Assembly: GCF_016865585.1 (NCBI RefSeq)
Contig: NZ_JAESND010000002.1
Location: 372,001 to 436,000 of the forward strand
DNA length: 64,000 nucleotides
Direction: 5' to 3'
From: Jeongeupia naejangsanensis
Lineage (GTDB): Bacteria; Pseudomonadota; Gammaproteobacteria; Burkholderiales; Chitinibacteraceae
Position numbers and translations under genes: made by a program. Shown here in pieces: positions 27,296 through 36,018 of this stretch; within the stretch, counting starts at the first letter, position 1, and the number at the start of each line of letters is the position of its first letter. The notes under the pieces are model-generated. The model was not told the origin of the DNA and ran no database searches. It was given only the letters and a program-made list of their open reading frames with translations.

Positions 27296-29089
27296 TCAGG
27301 CCTTGATCAGTTCGCTGGCGTCAAAGCCCAGCCGCAGACCGCCCCAATGTCTGCCGCTGACATGGATCGGCAAGTCGAGCTCGGTCATAATTTCACCGGT
27401 ATCGCGTACATAGGTCTGCAACAGGAAGCGCTGGGTATTGCGGGCTGCGCGCAGGCCGGCCGGATCGTTGAATATCCGCTTGTCGCGACTGTTGAGCAGG
27501 TCGACGGCCGGATCGCCGGTCGCCGGCTTGGAGTACCAGCTGTTATGGGTTGCACCGTAGCCGTTGGTGTCGGTCGCCAGCGAGAACTTGCCGCCGCTGG
27601 TTTCGCGCACCAAGGCGTCGTAAAGCGGCTGGATTTCCTTTTCGAACAGGCCGTCATAACCGGTGCGGAACTTGGGCGGCGTGGTGCCGGCAATCGGCTG
27701 GTAGCGTTGGTCGAAGATGTCGATGCCGCGCTGGCTGAATTCCGCGAGCTTGTCGACGATCCGGTCGCGATAACGTCCGGCACGCTGAATGGCGGCGTCG
27801 AGTTCGCCCTGGCCGACGATGAAGCGGCCGATCATTTCCTGAACCTTCTCGGTCGCGCTCGACAGGTCCTGCGACGATTGGGCGGAGCGTGTCATCCGCT
27901 CGTTGACAGCCAGCGAGAGCTGGTGGATTTCCGACACGTTGGCGTTGACCGTGTTGTTGGCTTCGGTGAACTCTTTCAGCGTCGCAGCGATGCCGGTCAG
28001 GGCTTCGCTGGTGTTCTCGAAATCGCTCATCATCTTGGCGAACTGACCCGAGGCCTTGGCCACCACTTCGTGGGTCAGCTTGGCGTCGTGGGTGATCTGC
28101 ACCGTTTCGGTCTGCGTTTCGGCAACCTGGCCCAGCATGCTGTCGATGTCGTGCGAGATGTTGTCGGTGGCGACGTGCACTTTCTCGGCCAGCTTGCGCA
28201 CTTCATCGGCGACGACGGCAAAACCGCGGCCTGCTTCCCCGGCGCGCGCCGCTTCGATCGCGGCATTCAGTGCCAGCAGATTGGTCTGCCCCGAGATTTC
28301 CTTGATCAGATCAACGATGGTCTTGATGCTGGCCGAGCGCTGGTTCAGGCCGTCGACGGTACTGTTGAAGTTTTCGATCTTGGTGGTGATCGCGTTGATC
28401 CGCTCGGTCACGTCCTGCAGCTCGGCATACGATGCGTGCGCGAGTTCCAGATTCTGCCCGGTGGTTTCCGAGATCGCCTGCGTGCGCTGCGAGACCTGGT
28501 TGATGCCGGTGGTGGTGGCATTGCTGGCTTCGACGACCCCTTGCGCCAGCTGATCCTGCTGCTTGGTCGACGTTGCCGAGTCCTTGATGTTCTTCATCGA
28601 CTTGGCCGCTTCGAGGGCAATGCCGACGGTCATCGACTGGACGCTGGCGATCGTATCGCGCTGCCGCGCGAGAAAACGGTTGCACGTGCCGGCCAGCTTG
28701 CCGATCTCGTCACAGGTGATCACCGGCACGTCGACCGACAGATCGCCTTCGCCGCTGGAGACTTCGGTGAACACGGTGGTGATGCGCTGAATCGGCCGGG
28801 TAATCCAGAAGTTGAAGTACAGGTACTGGACGGTGACCAGCACCAGCATCAGCACCAGCATCGTCCAGCAAACGACGCGGACCGAACCGAGCGGTGCGAT
28901 CAGCGCGCTGCTTGCTGCCGCATCGAGACGCAAGCCGGCAGCCGCTTCGGCCAGCTGGCTTTCGGCGGTATAGACCGCGAGCAGTGTAATGACGGGTACC
29001 AGTGCGAACAGGTACAGAAAGGCGAACTTGCGAGCCAGCGTCGGCAGGACGTGGCGTTCCAGCGCTGTATGAAAGCCGTGAGCGCTCAT
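27296..29089 (-). CDS. Methyl-accepting chemotaxis protein with C-terminal sensor-like extension
   Basis: This chemoreceptor is 597 residues from the ATG at 29089, chosen because GGGGAG precedes it by 9 bases; an ATG at 29110 would add seven. Two membrane helices (about residues 21-40 and 70-92) enclose only about 30 periplasmic residues, too few for a usual ligand domain. A HAMP-like region (about 93-145) and the signalling hairpin follow, with tip [37 protein letters not shown] split here only by description. After about residue 430 there is an extra 160-residue cytoplasmic domain ([35 protein letters not shown]), probably the sensor. Confidence 0.92.
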   Translation of the reverse strand: MSAHGFHTALERHVLPTLARKFAFLYLFALVPVITLLAVYTAESQLAEAAAGLRLDAAASSALIAPLGSVRVVCWTMLVLMLVLVTVQYLYFNFWITRPIQRITTVFTEVSSGEGDLSVDVPVITCDEIGKLAGTCNRFLARQRDTIASVQSMTVGIALEAAKSMKNIKDSATSTKQQDQLAQGVVEASNATTTGINQVSQRTQAISETTGQNLELAHASYAELQDVTERINAITTKIENFNSTVDGLNQRSASIKTIVDLIKEISGQTNLLALNAAIEAARAGEAGRGFAVVADEVRKLAEKVHVATDNISHDIDSMLGQVAETQTETVQITHDAKLTHEVVAKASGQFAKMMSDFENTSEALTGIAATLKEFTEANNTVNANVSEIHQLSLAVNERMTRSAQSSQDLSSATEKVQEMIGRFIVGQGELDAAIQRAGRYRDRIVDKLAEFSQRGIDIFDQRYQPIAGTTPPKFRTGYDGLFEKEIQPLYDALVRETSGGKFSLATDTNGYGATHNSWYSKPATGDPAVDLLNSRDKRIFNDPAGLRAARNTQRFLLQTYVRDTGEIMTELDLPIHVSGRHWGGLRLGFDASELIKA

Positions 29090-29168
29090 TTTCTCGATCT
29101 CCCCGAGCATTACGCCTTGGGCGTAAATGTGTGTAGCTGTGGCTGTTTTCTTATGGTTATTGCTTTTA

Positions 29169-29206
29169 CTTCGGCCCGATCAGCGCAAACTTTAATCGGG
29201 CCGAAG
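29169..29206. other. Long perfect inverted repeat between TerB-like and MCP genes
   Basis: CTTCGGCCCGAT and ATCGGGCCGAAG form a 12-bp perfect stem around a 14-base loop, three bases after the TerB-like stop on the minus strand. No T run follows on that strand. It may end the upstream unit weakly or shape the leader of the receptor mRNA. Confidence 0.6.
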
Positions 29207-29208
29207 GA

Positions 29209-29622
29209 TCAGGCGGACAGCGCGGCCTGCAGGTGCTCGAGCGACAGGTGCCAGCGCTGCAGCATGTGGCGGAAGACGGCGAGTTCCACTGCGCTGAAAT
29301 CGTCGTCGGCCTTGGCGATGTCGAGGGCGATCGCGGCGACAAGGACGCGCTTTTTCGGATCGTCGATGGTGTCGAGCAGATCGTCGATACGCTCGCGGTC
29401 GATCAGTTTGATCGTGCCGGCTTCGTCGGCTTCGTCCGACAAGTCGTTACAGTAGTCGTGGACGACTTCGATGAAGCGCTTGCGGCTGATCCCCAGTACT
29501 TCATACACGCGCAGGTGTTCGAGCTGGTCGAGCTCTTCCGGGTCGAAATTGCCATCGCACATCATTTGCAGTACGAGCAGGCGTGCCATCGCCTCCGGGC
29601 TATTGTTCGCGTATTTCTTCAT
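29209..29622 (-). CDS. TerB-like acidic helical protein
   Basis: This 137-residue protein has the pattern of tellurite-resistance TerB-like domains: two helical halves, each with acidic clusters that may bind divalent metal (LQMMCDGNFDPEELDQLEHL and IALDIAKADDDFSAVELAVF). No signal or membrane segment is seen. I chose the ATG at 29622 because AAAGGACG precedes it. It overlaps the end of the upstream thioesterase gene by 23 bases and is co-transcribed with it. There is no ter operon here, so tellurite resistance is not implied; function is unknown. Confidence 0.7.
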   Translation of the reverse strand: MKKYANNSPEAMARLLVLQMMCDGNFDPEELDQLEHLRVYEVLGISRKRFIEVVHDYCNDLSDEADEAGTIKLIDRERIDDLLDTIDDPKKRVLVAAIALDIAKADDDFSAVELAVFRHMLQRWHLSLEHLQAALSA

Positions 29623-30055
29623 TTTTCGTCCTTTGTAAGGCCAGTGCCGCGAGGAAGGTCTCGGGGATGGCTGCTGTTTTTCGCGTGCGGTAGTCGAAAA
29701 ATGCCAGATTGGTCTTGGCTTGGGCAATCAATCTGTCATTGGTGCGTACTTCGTAATACAGATCGAAGTGGGTGCGTTCGAAGTCTGTCGCTGTAAGTTT
29801 TATGGTCAGCAAGTCGCCCAGAAAGGCCTCGCCACGAAACGAAACGAGAGCGTCGCACTGAATCAGGCCCGGGCACGCATCGGTGCCAAGCTCGTCGAAT
29901 CCGAGTGCCAGCAGATATTGCAGACGCGCTTCGTGCAGCAGCCCGAGCAGCGCCTGATTGCCAAGATGGCCGCCATAGTTCAGGTCGGTCACACGGACCG
30001 CCAGCGCGCAGTGGAAATCCGCTTGTGCAGGCAGGGTGAGTTTGAGGCGGGGCAT
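29600..30055 (-). CDS. Acyl-CoA thioesterase, hotdog fold (4HBT family)
   Basis: A 151-residue single hotdog-domain protein that would hydrolyse acyl-CoA or acyl-ACP thioesters in the cytoplasm. Family features are the N-terminal strand VRVTDLNYGGHLGNQALLGLLHEARLQYL, where the Asp/Asn-x-x-x-H arrangement marks the active-site helix, and a central beta-sheet (DLLTIKLTATDFERTHFDLYYEV). The ATG at 30055 was chosen by alignment with family starts; an upstream ATG at 30109 would add 18 residues with no clear ribosome site. It overlaps the TerB-like gene. The natural substrate is unknown. Confidence 0.8.
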   Translation of the reverse strand: MPRLKLTLPAQADFHCALAVRVTDLNYGGHLGNQALLGLLHEARLQYLLALGFDELGTDACPGLIQCDALVSFRGEAFLGDLLTIKLTATDFERTHFDLYYEVRTNDRLIAQAKTNLAFFDYRTRKTAAIPETFLAALALQRTKNEEIREQ

Positions 30056-30170
30056 TGGTGTGGCAATGCTTTTATTGGTATGGGCGTTCCAGTGTATGCG
30101 TGCCCCCATGGGGCCGCAATGGGGGGTGTTCTGCTAAACTTGAAGTAAGCTCATCCGATTGGGGAAGACC

Positions 30171-30620
30171 ATGTACGACCGTATTCTGGTACCGGTGGAC
30201 GATAGTGAAACCAGCGCTGCCGCGTTGCGCGAGGCAGTGAAGGTCGCGTGCAACCAGCGTGCCAAGGTGAAGATCGTGCATGTGATCGATCTGGCCCAAT
30301 TTGCCTGGAGCGCGAACGAGTTTCTCGACGTGCCGCAATTGCAGGAGGCCTTGCGCCGCGCGGGGCAGCGAGTGCTGGATCAGCAGGGCGAGGTCCTCAC
30401 GGCGGCAGGCGTCGAGGTCGAAGTAGAACTGCTCGAAGCCTGGGGCGGGAATCTGGCACGGGCCATCGTCGAAGAAGCCGACAAGTGGCAGGCCCAGCTG
30501 ATCGTGATGGGTACCCACGGCTACGGTGGCCTGACGCACATGCTGCTCGGCAGCGTTGCCGAGGGCGTCATTCACATCACGCCGGTGCCGGTACTGCTGG
30601 TCAGGGCCAAAGCGGAATGA
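30171..30620 (+). CDS. Universal stress protein, UspA family
   Basis: A single-domain 149-residue USP. It opens with YDRILVPVDDSETS and ends with the ATP-binding signature GTHGYGGLTHMLLGSVAEGVIHITPVPVLLV, matching the G-2x-G-9x-G(S/T) pattern of ATP-binding members. The ATG at 30171 follows GGGGAAG. Its stop overlaps the ATG of the radical SAM gene (ATGA), so the two are translated together. Its role is in stress survival, partner unknown. Confidence 0.92.
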   Translation: MYDRILVPVDDSETSAAALREAVKVACNQRAKVKIVHVIDLAQFAWSANEFLDVPQLQEALRRAGQRVLDQQGEVLTAAGVEVEVELLEAWGGNLARAIVEEADKWQAQLIVMGTHGYGGLTHMLLGSVAEGVIHITPVPVLLVRAKAE

Positions 30621-31477
30621 AACTGCAAGACGGCCGATTGCGTGTCGACGATCACGCGCGCGACACGGCTGGCCTGACCTACGTCTATCCCGTGGTGTCC
30701 CGGCGTGCCGGCGGTGTGTCGGTGGGCATCAACCTGAATCCGAACAACGCCTGCAACTGGCGTTGCGTCTATTGCCAGGTTCCGGACCTGCAGCGCGGCG
30801 GTCCGCCGCCGATCGATCTCCGCCAGCTCGAAACAGAGCTGGTCGCGATGCTCGACGATGTCGTCCACGGCGATTTCATGCGCGAGCGGGTGTCGGAGGG
30901 CGCGCGTCGGCTGAACGATATTGCTTTTTCGGGCAATGGCGAGCCGACGATGAGTGCGGCGTTTCCGGAGGCGGTGGCGCTGGTCGGGCGCGTGATGGCC
31001 CGCTTCGGATTGACCGGAAAAATCAAACTGGTGCTGATTACCAATGGCAGCCAGTTGTACAAGCCCGCCGTGCAGCAAGCCATTGCAGCAATGGCCGGTT
31101 TGGGCGGCGAGGTCTGGTACAAGCTCGATCGTGCGCCGCAGGACGGATTCAGCGCCGTCAATCAGGTCCAGCTCAAGGCTTCGGCGGTGCGCGAACATCT
31201 GGCCGCCGCGTCAAGCCGTTGTCCGACGTGGTTGCAGACCTGTATGTTCGCAATCGACGGCGCCTTGCCGGATAAGGCCGTGCAGGATGCCTATCTGGAC
31301 TATCTGGCGTCGCTTTGCGCTTCGGGCGTGACGCTGCAGGGCGTCCTGCTGTACGGCCTGGCGCGCCCGTCCATGCAGATCGAGGCGCCACGTTTATCGG
31401 CGGCACCGGGCGAATGGATGCAGGCACTGGCCGCGCGGATCGAGGGTCTGGGACTGAGCGTACGCTTGAGCCTCTGA
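30617..31477 (+). CDS. Radical SAM protein
   Basis: This 286-residue enzyme carries the 4Fe-4S radical SAM motif C46-x3-C50-x2-C53 in NNACNWRCVYCQVP. A later GNGEPTMS block corresponds to the SAM-contacting GGE/GNGEPT strand of the family. No SPASM or extra cluster cysteines are evident. It resembles the COG0731-like group (named for tRNA wyosine synthesis in archaea), but bacterial members are uncharacterised and I assign no substrate. The start overlaps the uspA stop by four bases. A terminator follows. Confidence 0.85.
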   Translation: MKLQDGRLRVDDHARDTAGLTYVYPVVSRRAGGVSVGINLNPNNACNWRCVYCQVPDLQRGGPPPIDLRQLETELVAMLDDVVHGDFMRERVSEGARRLNDIAFSGNGEPTMSAAFPEAVALVGRVMARFGLTGKIKLVLITNGSQLYKPAVQQAIAAMAGLGGEVWYKLDRAPQDGFSAVNQVQLKASAVREHLAAASSRCPTWLQTCMFAIDGALPDKAVQDAYLDYLASLCASGVTLQGVLLYGLARPSMQIEAPRLSAAPGEWMQALAARIEGLGLSVRLSL

Positions 31478-31484
31478 GCATGAC

Positions 31485-31509
31485 AAAGCCCCGCGAGAGC
31501 GGGGCTTTT
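31485..31509. terminator. Terminator between the radical SAM and XRE genes
   Basis: AAAGCCCCGC-GAGA-GCGGGGCTTT is a 10-bp stem with A before and T after. It serves the plus-strand uspA/radical SAM unit and possibly the convergent minus-strand gene. Confidence 0.9.
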
Positions 31510-31530
31510 CGTGGCCGGATGGCGGGCGCT

Positions 31531-31851
31531 TCAGCGTGCGCCGGCCTGGGCCGACTGCAGGTGAATCGGCTCGCGGTCGCGCGTGGCGGCGAGGCGCAGC
31601 GTTTCGTACAGCTCCGGCTTCATTTCCTTGAGGTACTCGAGAATCAGGTAGTCCTCGCGGTTGATCTTGCCGAGGTCGACTTCTTCGATGTGGACGACAC
31701 GGAGCAGTTCCCGCACCGGGCGCGGCATATTGCGACCGCTTTCATAGCGGGAACCACCGCTTTGCGTCACACCGATCTTGCTCCAGAATTCCTGTTGATT
31801 CAGACCAAGACGGCGGCGAACTTCGCGCGGGTTCGGGGTGGTTTCTTTCAT
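31531..31851 (-). CDS. XRE-type helix-turn-helix protein
   Basis: This 106-residue protein has an XRE-like DNA-binding domain at about residues 8-60 (REVRRRLGLNQQEFWSKIGVTQSGGSRYESGRNMP). The C-terminal half is predicted helical (DYLILEYLKEMKPELYETLRLAATRD). A family HTH with an unusual Trp-Ser in the recognition region suggests a conserved regulator rather than a phage repressor. It is divergent from the DUF455 gene across a 123-base A/T-rich gap. Targets are unknown. Confidence 0.75.
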   Translation of the reverse strand: MKETTPNPREVRRRLGLNQQEFWSKIGVTQSGGSRYESGRNMPRPVRELLRVVHIEEVDLGKINREDYLILEYLKEMKPELYETLRLAATRDREPIHLQSAQAGAR

Positions 31852-31974
31852 TTGGCGGACTCCTCTTAGTACGGCGGCATGACGGCTTAAACCTTGACGC
31901 CATCATAAAGACGAGGGCCATTTGCATACACGTAAGTATTTCCTTATGAACATGTGATTTAGTAACGCAACTAT

Positions 31975-32790
31975 ATGTCGCTTGATTCTGAAATTGATTG
32001 TATTGATAAGCAACGTTCTGCCTTCCGCGCGCTCATGGAAGAGGATCCGACGCGAAAGGTGGGGCAAGTTAATGATTTTAATAATGATTTACAGGTCGGA
32101 TCCGGGGGGATGAATATCGGTCGCATTGCGGTTCCCGGCCGCCCGGCGCGACCGGTTCTGGTGGCGCCAACCGCGCTTGCCAACCGGTCCATCCATACTT
32201 TGGAGGGGCGCGCCGCGCTGTTGCATGCGATTGCTCACATCGAGTTTAACGCCATCAATCTGGCGCTGGATGCGGTGTGCCGATTCGATGGCATGCCCGA
32301 AGCTTACTATCGTGATTGGTTGCAGGTGGCGCGTGAGGAGTCGCTGCATTTCACGCTGCTCAGCGAGCATCTTGTCAGCCTTGGTTACGCCTACGGCGAC
32401 TTTCCCGCGCACAACGGCTTGTGGGAAATGGCGGTCAGAACCGACGACGACGTGATGGCACGCATGGCCTTGGTGCCCAGAATCCTGGAGGCGCGCGGGC
32501 TGGATGTAACCCCGGGCATCCGCGAGAAGCTGAAGCAAAGTGGCGATCACCGTGCGTGCGAGATTCTCGACATCATCCTGCGCGATGAAGTCGGTCATGT
32601 GCAGATCGGCAACCGCTGGTTTCACTGGTGTTGCACGCAGCGCGGGCTTGATCCGGTACCGACCTTTGTCGGTCTGCTGCGCGATTACGATGCGGTGTTG
32701 CCGCGTGGCAAGCTGAACTATCCGGCGCGTCGTGCAGCCGGATTCACTGAAGAAGAGCTTGAACTGATCGAGTCGATCAAGCTGGTTTGA
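31975..32790 (+). CDS. DUF455 ferritin-like protein (MiaE-like fold)
   Basis: This 271-residue protein has the DUF455 pattern of a ferritin-like four-helix bundle with paired metal ligands: LLHAIAHIEFNAINLALDA, AREESLHFTLLSEHL and ILRDEVGHVQIGNRWF supply Glu and His residues for a di-iron site. The family is related to the tRNA hydroxylase MiaE, but its reaction is unknown. The first 40 codons are noticeably more A/T-rich than the rest and lack a clear ribosome site, yet KQRSAFRALMEEDPTRKV matches family N-termini. It is convergent with the barstar gene, 31 bases away. Confidence 0.82.
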   Translation: MSLDSEIDCIDKQRSAFRALMEEDPTRKVGQVNDFNNDLQVGSGGMNIGRIAVPGRPARPVLVAPTALANRSIHTLEGRAALLHAIAHIEFNAINLALDAVCRFDGMPEAYYRDWLQVAREESLHFTLLSEHLVSLGYAYGDFPAHNGLWEMAVRTDDDVMARMALVPRILEARGLDVTPGIREKLKQSGDHRACEILDIILRDEVGHVQIGNRWFHWCCTQRGLDPVPTFVGLLRDYDAVLPRGKLNYPARRAAGFTEEELELIESIKLV

Positions 32791-32821
32791 TGGTGCAGGT
32801 CGCTCAGATTTGAGGTTGCCA

Positions 32822-33100
32822 TCAGCCGATTCTGAGCTGCAGATCGCTACGTTCGTCGGCGGCGTCACGCAAGGTGGCCAGCAGGGCGGCATGGCGTTCG
32901 GTGCCAAGGTGGGTACGTGCGTCGGCGGCATCGGGCCAGTTCAGTGTGAGCGGTCCTGCCGCATCAACGGTCAGGAAGTCGAACAGGGCATCGAGGTTGC
33001 GGCCGAAATGGGCAGGTAGCGGCAATTGCCGGCCCAGTTGATCATAAACGTCGTCCATATTGCGGATGTCGTGCAGCAGCACGTTGCAATGCGTGGTCAT
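32822..33100 (-). CDS. Barstar family ribonuclease inhibitor
   Basis: This 92-residue cytoplasmic protein matches the barstar fold: IRNMDDVYDQLGRQLPLPAHFGRNLDALFDFLT contains the acidic helix and the HFGRNLDALFD element that plugs the barnase active site. It follows the RNase gene by 9 bases with an AAGGACC ribosome site, so enzyme and inhibitor are made from one mRNA. Its job is to protect the cell from RNase that has not been exported. Confidence 0.92.
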   Translation of the reverse strand: MTTHCNVLLHDIRNMDDVYDQLGRQLPLPAHFGRNLDALFDFLTVDAAGPLTLNWPDAADARTHLGTERHAALLATLRDAADERSDLQLRIG

Positions 33101-33109
33101 TTTGGGTCC

Positions 33110-33544
33110 TTACGGCTGGCAGGCGGGCAGTTCGGTAAAAGTCCGGTAGTGGTCGACCGTGACGAAGCGCCGGCCACGTGGCTCGAACACGAGGCGCTTG
33201 GCGCCGCGTTTGCCACCGCGATAGTCAAGATCGGCTTCGCGGTACTGGCCTTGCGGAAGCCGTTGCTCCCGGTTGCCGAAGCGGTCGCCACCGATCGAAT
33301 GCCCGGGTAAGACCTGCCAGAGGTCGCGGCCCGGTTGCCAGCCCGCGGTCTGTGCATCGCGCTTGGTGACGTAGCGCTCGGGCAGGCGCCCGTTGCGCGC
33401 CAGCGTGTCGAGTGCCGTTGCGAGTTCGCTGCGATCGAGTTTTTGCGAGGTGGCAAGGGTTGCGGCGACGTCGTCGCAGCGCGGGAGCGCGGCGAACGCG
33501 GGCACGGTCAGGGTCAGTAGCAAGCCGAGCAAGGGAAGGCGCAT
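33110..33544 (-). CDS. Secreted barnase-type ribonuclease
   Basis: This 144-residue guanyl-specific RNase (N1/barnase family) has an N-terminal signal peptide (about residues 1-18, cleavage after AFA). Barnase landmarks run in order: LPERYVTKRDAQTAGW, PGHSIGGDRFGNREQRLP, READLDY, and VDHYRTFTE. The catalytic residues of barnase (E73, R87, H102) correspond to E93, R117 and H132 here, so activity is expected. C23 and C142 flank the mature domain and could form a disulfide that barnase itself lacks. It is co-transcribed with barstar and probably serves RNA scavenging or competition outside the cell. Confidence 0.93.
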   Translation of the reverse strand: MRLPLLGLLLTLTVPAFAALPRCDDVAATLATSQKLDRSELATALDTLARNGRLPERYVTKRDAQTAGWQPGRDLWQVLPGHSIGGDRFGNREQRLPQGQYREADLDYRGGKRGAKRLVFEPRGRRFVTVDHYRTFTELPACQP

Positions 33545-33562
33545 GGCGGGTCCGGTGATGGA

Positions 33563-34357
33563 TCAGCGGGCATCGAGCGGGGTCAGCAGCACCAGTTTCA
33601 GTGCTTCGTGGTCGACGAGCTTGAACGACAGTTGATGATAGACGAGCAGGCCGTCGACGGCGTGGGCGAAGGCGCGCTCGCCCCCTTGCCGTTCAAGCAC
33701 GTCATGGCGACGCCAGTATTCAGCGAAATCCGGGCTGGCCTGCGACAACTGGCTGACCAGTTCGATCAGATCGGCATCATCGACACTGGCACGCGTGTCG
33801 GCGCGGAATTCGGCCGCCAGCCGGCGGGCTCGTACTTCCCAATCGACCACCAGCGTTCTCGCGGCCGGGTCGAGGAAGACGAAGTTGAGCAGGTTGGGGG
33901 CGGCGTCGGCGGCCATCCACGGGCCGAACAGCCTTGCCGCCGCGGCATTCCACGTGAGTACGTCCCAGCGTCGTCCGAGTACGTAGGCCGGGCCGGCATA
34001 GCCGTGTACCGCAGCCTCGATGACACCGGGCGACACGTCGTGTTCGGCGCGCGGCTGTTGCGGGTCGTGCCGGCCCGCAAGCTCGAACAGGTAGGCGCGC
34101 TGGGACCGGTCCATGCGCAGCGCGACCGCCAACCGGTTGAGTGCGTCGGCCGAGACACTGATGTCTCGCCCCTGTTCGATCCAGGTATACCAGGTCGGGC
34201 TGATGTCGCAGAGCTGCGCGACTTCCTCGCGGCGCAGGCCGGCGGTGCGCCGCCGGGCGCCGGCCGGAAAGCCGAAGGCGGCGGGTTCGCACTGCTGGCG
34301 CAGGTTCATGAGGAAGTCGCCGAGTTCCTTGCGGCGGATCGATGCGCTGGCGGACAC
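33563..34357 (-). CDS. XRE regulator with MmyB-like ligand-binding domain
   Basis: This 264-residue transcription factor has an N-terminal XRE helix-turn-helix (about residues 10-80; RTAGLRREEVAQLCDISPTWYTWIEQGRDISVSADALNRLAVAL) described here by its ends only, and a C-terminal PAS-like MmyB domain (about 105-260; GPAYVLGRRWDVLTWNAAAARLFGPW). MmyB-type regulators commonly control a neighbouring oxidoreductase gene, but none is adjacent. It ends 18 bases before the RNase gene on the same strand, so read-through into the RNase/barstar unit is possible. It is divergent from leuC. Confidence 0.85.
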   Translation of the reverse strand: MSASASIRRKELGDFLMNLRQQCEPAAFGFPAGARRRTAGLRREEVAQLCDISPTWYTWIEQGRDISVSADALNRLAVALRMDRSQRAYLFELAGRHDPQQPRAEHDVSPGVIEAAVHGYAGPAYVLGRRWDVLTWNAAAARLFGPWMAADAAPNLLNFVFLDPAARTLVVDWEVRARRLAAEFRADTRASVDDADLIELVSQLSQASPDFAEYWRRHDVLERQGGERAFAHAVDGLLVYHQLSFKLVDHEALKLVLLTPLDAR

Positions 34358-34384
34358 GGCAGGCCCTGGCTGTTACTGTTGATA

Positions 34385-34414
34385 CCAGTATAAGTGCTAA
34401 ACTTGTTCCAGTAT
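34385..34414. promoter_or_regulatory. Direct repeats upstream of the MmyB-type regulator
   Basis: CCAGTAT occurs twice, at 34385-34391 and 34408-34414, 23 bases apart and so on the same helix face. The first copy is part of the small palindrome ATAC-CA-GTAT. They lie 28-57 bases before the regulator start on the minus strand, a fitting place for autoregulation, and about 150 bases before leuC. Confidence 0.4.
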
Positions 34415-34565
34415 CCAAACCCTTCTAATCTTGCCTGCATCGGGTGGCAAGACAGCTGTTTTCCCCCACCTGCGGTGGTTGCCGTCGCGTGATCCAGCTC
34501 ACGCCGTCGCGCCGGCAGCGCGGTATGATCTCACCGTGGAAACACGGTTCTTCCCTGGAACGAAT

Positions 34566-35975
34566 ATGGCCGCACAGACGCTTTACGACAAACTCTGGCA
34601 CTCGCACATCGTCAGCGAGGAAGCCGATGGGACCTGTCTGCTTTATATCGATCGCCATCTGGTTCACGAAGTGACCAGCCCGCAGGCGTTCGAGGGACTC
34701 AAACTCGCCGGTCGCACGCTGTGGCGCGCGAATTCGGTGGTGTCGACGCCGGACCACAATACCCCGACCGATCACTGGGACGAGGGCATCAAGGACCCGA
34801 TTTCGCGCCAGCAGGTCGAGACGCTCGACGCCAACATCAAGGAATTCGGCGCGCTCGTTTACTACCCGTTCAAGGACAAGCATCAGGGCATCCTGCACGT
34901 GGTCGGTCCGGAAAGCGGTGCGACCCTGCCGGGAATGACCGTCGTCTGTGGTGACAGCCACACGTCGACGCACGGCGCCTTTGGCGCACTGGCGCATGGC
35001 ATCGGGACCTCGGAAGTCGAGCACGTACTTGCGACGCAATGTCTGGTGGCCAAGAAGTCCAAGGCGATGCTGGTACGCGTCGATGGCCAGCTCGGCCGTG
35101 GCGTGACCGCCAAGGACGTAGCACTGGCGATCATCGGCAAGATCGGCACCGCAGGCGGCACCGGCTATGCGATCGAATTCGGTGGCAGCGCGATCCGCGG
35201 CCTGTCGATGGAAGGCCGGATGACCTTGTGCAATATGGCGATCGAGGCGGGTGCCCGTGCCGGCATGGTCGCCGTCGACCAGACGACGATCGACTACGTG
35301 AAAGGCCGTCCGTTCGCGCCGAATGCAGAACAATGGGATGCCGCGGTCGCCAACTGGCGCACGCTGGTGTCCGACGACGGTGCCGTGTTCGACGCCGTGG
35401 TCGAACTCAAAGCCGAAGACATCGAGCCGCAAGTGACCTGGGGTACGTCGCCCGAGCAGGTGCTGTCGGTCAACGGCCGCGTGCCCGATCCTGCCGCGGA
35501 AAGCGATGCGGTGAAGAAGGGCAGTTACGAGCGTGCCTTGCAATACATGGGCTTGAGCGCCAATACGCCGATCACCGAGATTCCGGTCGACAAGGTGTTC
35601 ATCGGTTCGTGCACCAATTCGCGGATCGAAGACCTGCGCGCCGCGGCGTCGGTGGTCAAGGGCAAGAAGAAGGCCGATTCGGTCAAGCTGGTGATGATCG
35701 TACCGGGCTCGGGTCTGGTGAAGGCGCAGGCCGAAGCCGAAGGGCTCGACAAGGTCTTTCTTGAGGCCGGTTTCGAGTGGCGCGAGCCGGGCTGTTCGAT
35801 GTGCCTGGCGATGAATGCCGACCGGCTCGAGCCGGGCGAGCGTTGCGCGTCGACAAGCAACCGCAATTTCGAAGGGCGCCAGGGGCAGGGGGGGCGTACC
35901 CACCTCGTCAGTCCGGAAATGGCCGCAGCTGCGGCGATTGCCGGCCATTTCGTCGATGTGCGCACTTTTGCGTGA
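34566..35975 (+). CDS. leuC: 3-isopropylmalate dehydratase, large subunit
   Basis: LeuC with LeuD isomerises 2-isopropylmalate to 3-isopropylmalate in leucine synthesis. It is 469 residues from the ATG at 34566, the family length; the frame is open 45 codons further upstream but that part resembles nothing in the family. The 4Fe-4S ligands are the Cys in [16 protein letters not shown] and the two in [10 protein letters not shown]. Aconitase-family blocks [28 protein letters not shown] (given by its ends) and [16 protein letters not shown] are also visible. The entericidin-like gene and leuD follow. Confidence 0.97.
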   Translation: MAAQTLYDKLWHSHIVSEEADGTCLLYIDRHLVHEVTSPQAFEGLKLAGRTLWRANSVVSTPDHNTPTDHWDEGIKDPISRQQVETLDANIKEFGALVYYPFKDKHQGILHVVGPESGATLPGMTVVCGDSHTSTHGAFGALAHGIGTSEVEHVLATQCLVAKKSKAMLVRVDGQLGRGVTAKDVALAIIGKIGTAGGTGYAIEFGGSAIRGLSMEGRMTLCNMAIEAGARAGMVAVDQTTIDYVKGRPFAPNAEQWDAAVANWRTLVSDDGAVFDAVVELKAEDIEPQVTWGTSPEQVLSVNGRVPDPAAESDAVKKGSYERALQYMGLSANTPITEIPVDKVFIGSCTNSRIEDLRAAASVVKGKKKADSVKLVMIVPGSGLVKAQAEAEGLDKVFLEAGFEWREPGCSMCLAMNADRLEPGERCASTSNRNFEGRQGQGGRTHLVSPEMAAAAAIAGHFVDVRTFA

Positions 35976-36018
35976 CCTGACGCTCTAAACATTTTTTGAT
36001 CTGCTGGAGTGTGCATTC

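Noticed and set aside
31975-32100. A/T-rich start of the DUF455 gene as a sign of horizontal transfer
   Set aside because: Only the first 40 codons differ, the rest matches its neighbours, and the N-terminal residues fit the family, so local promoter-proximal composition is the simpler reading.
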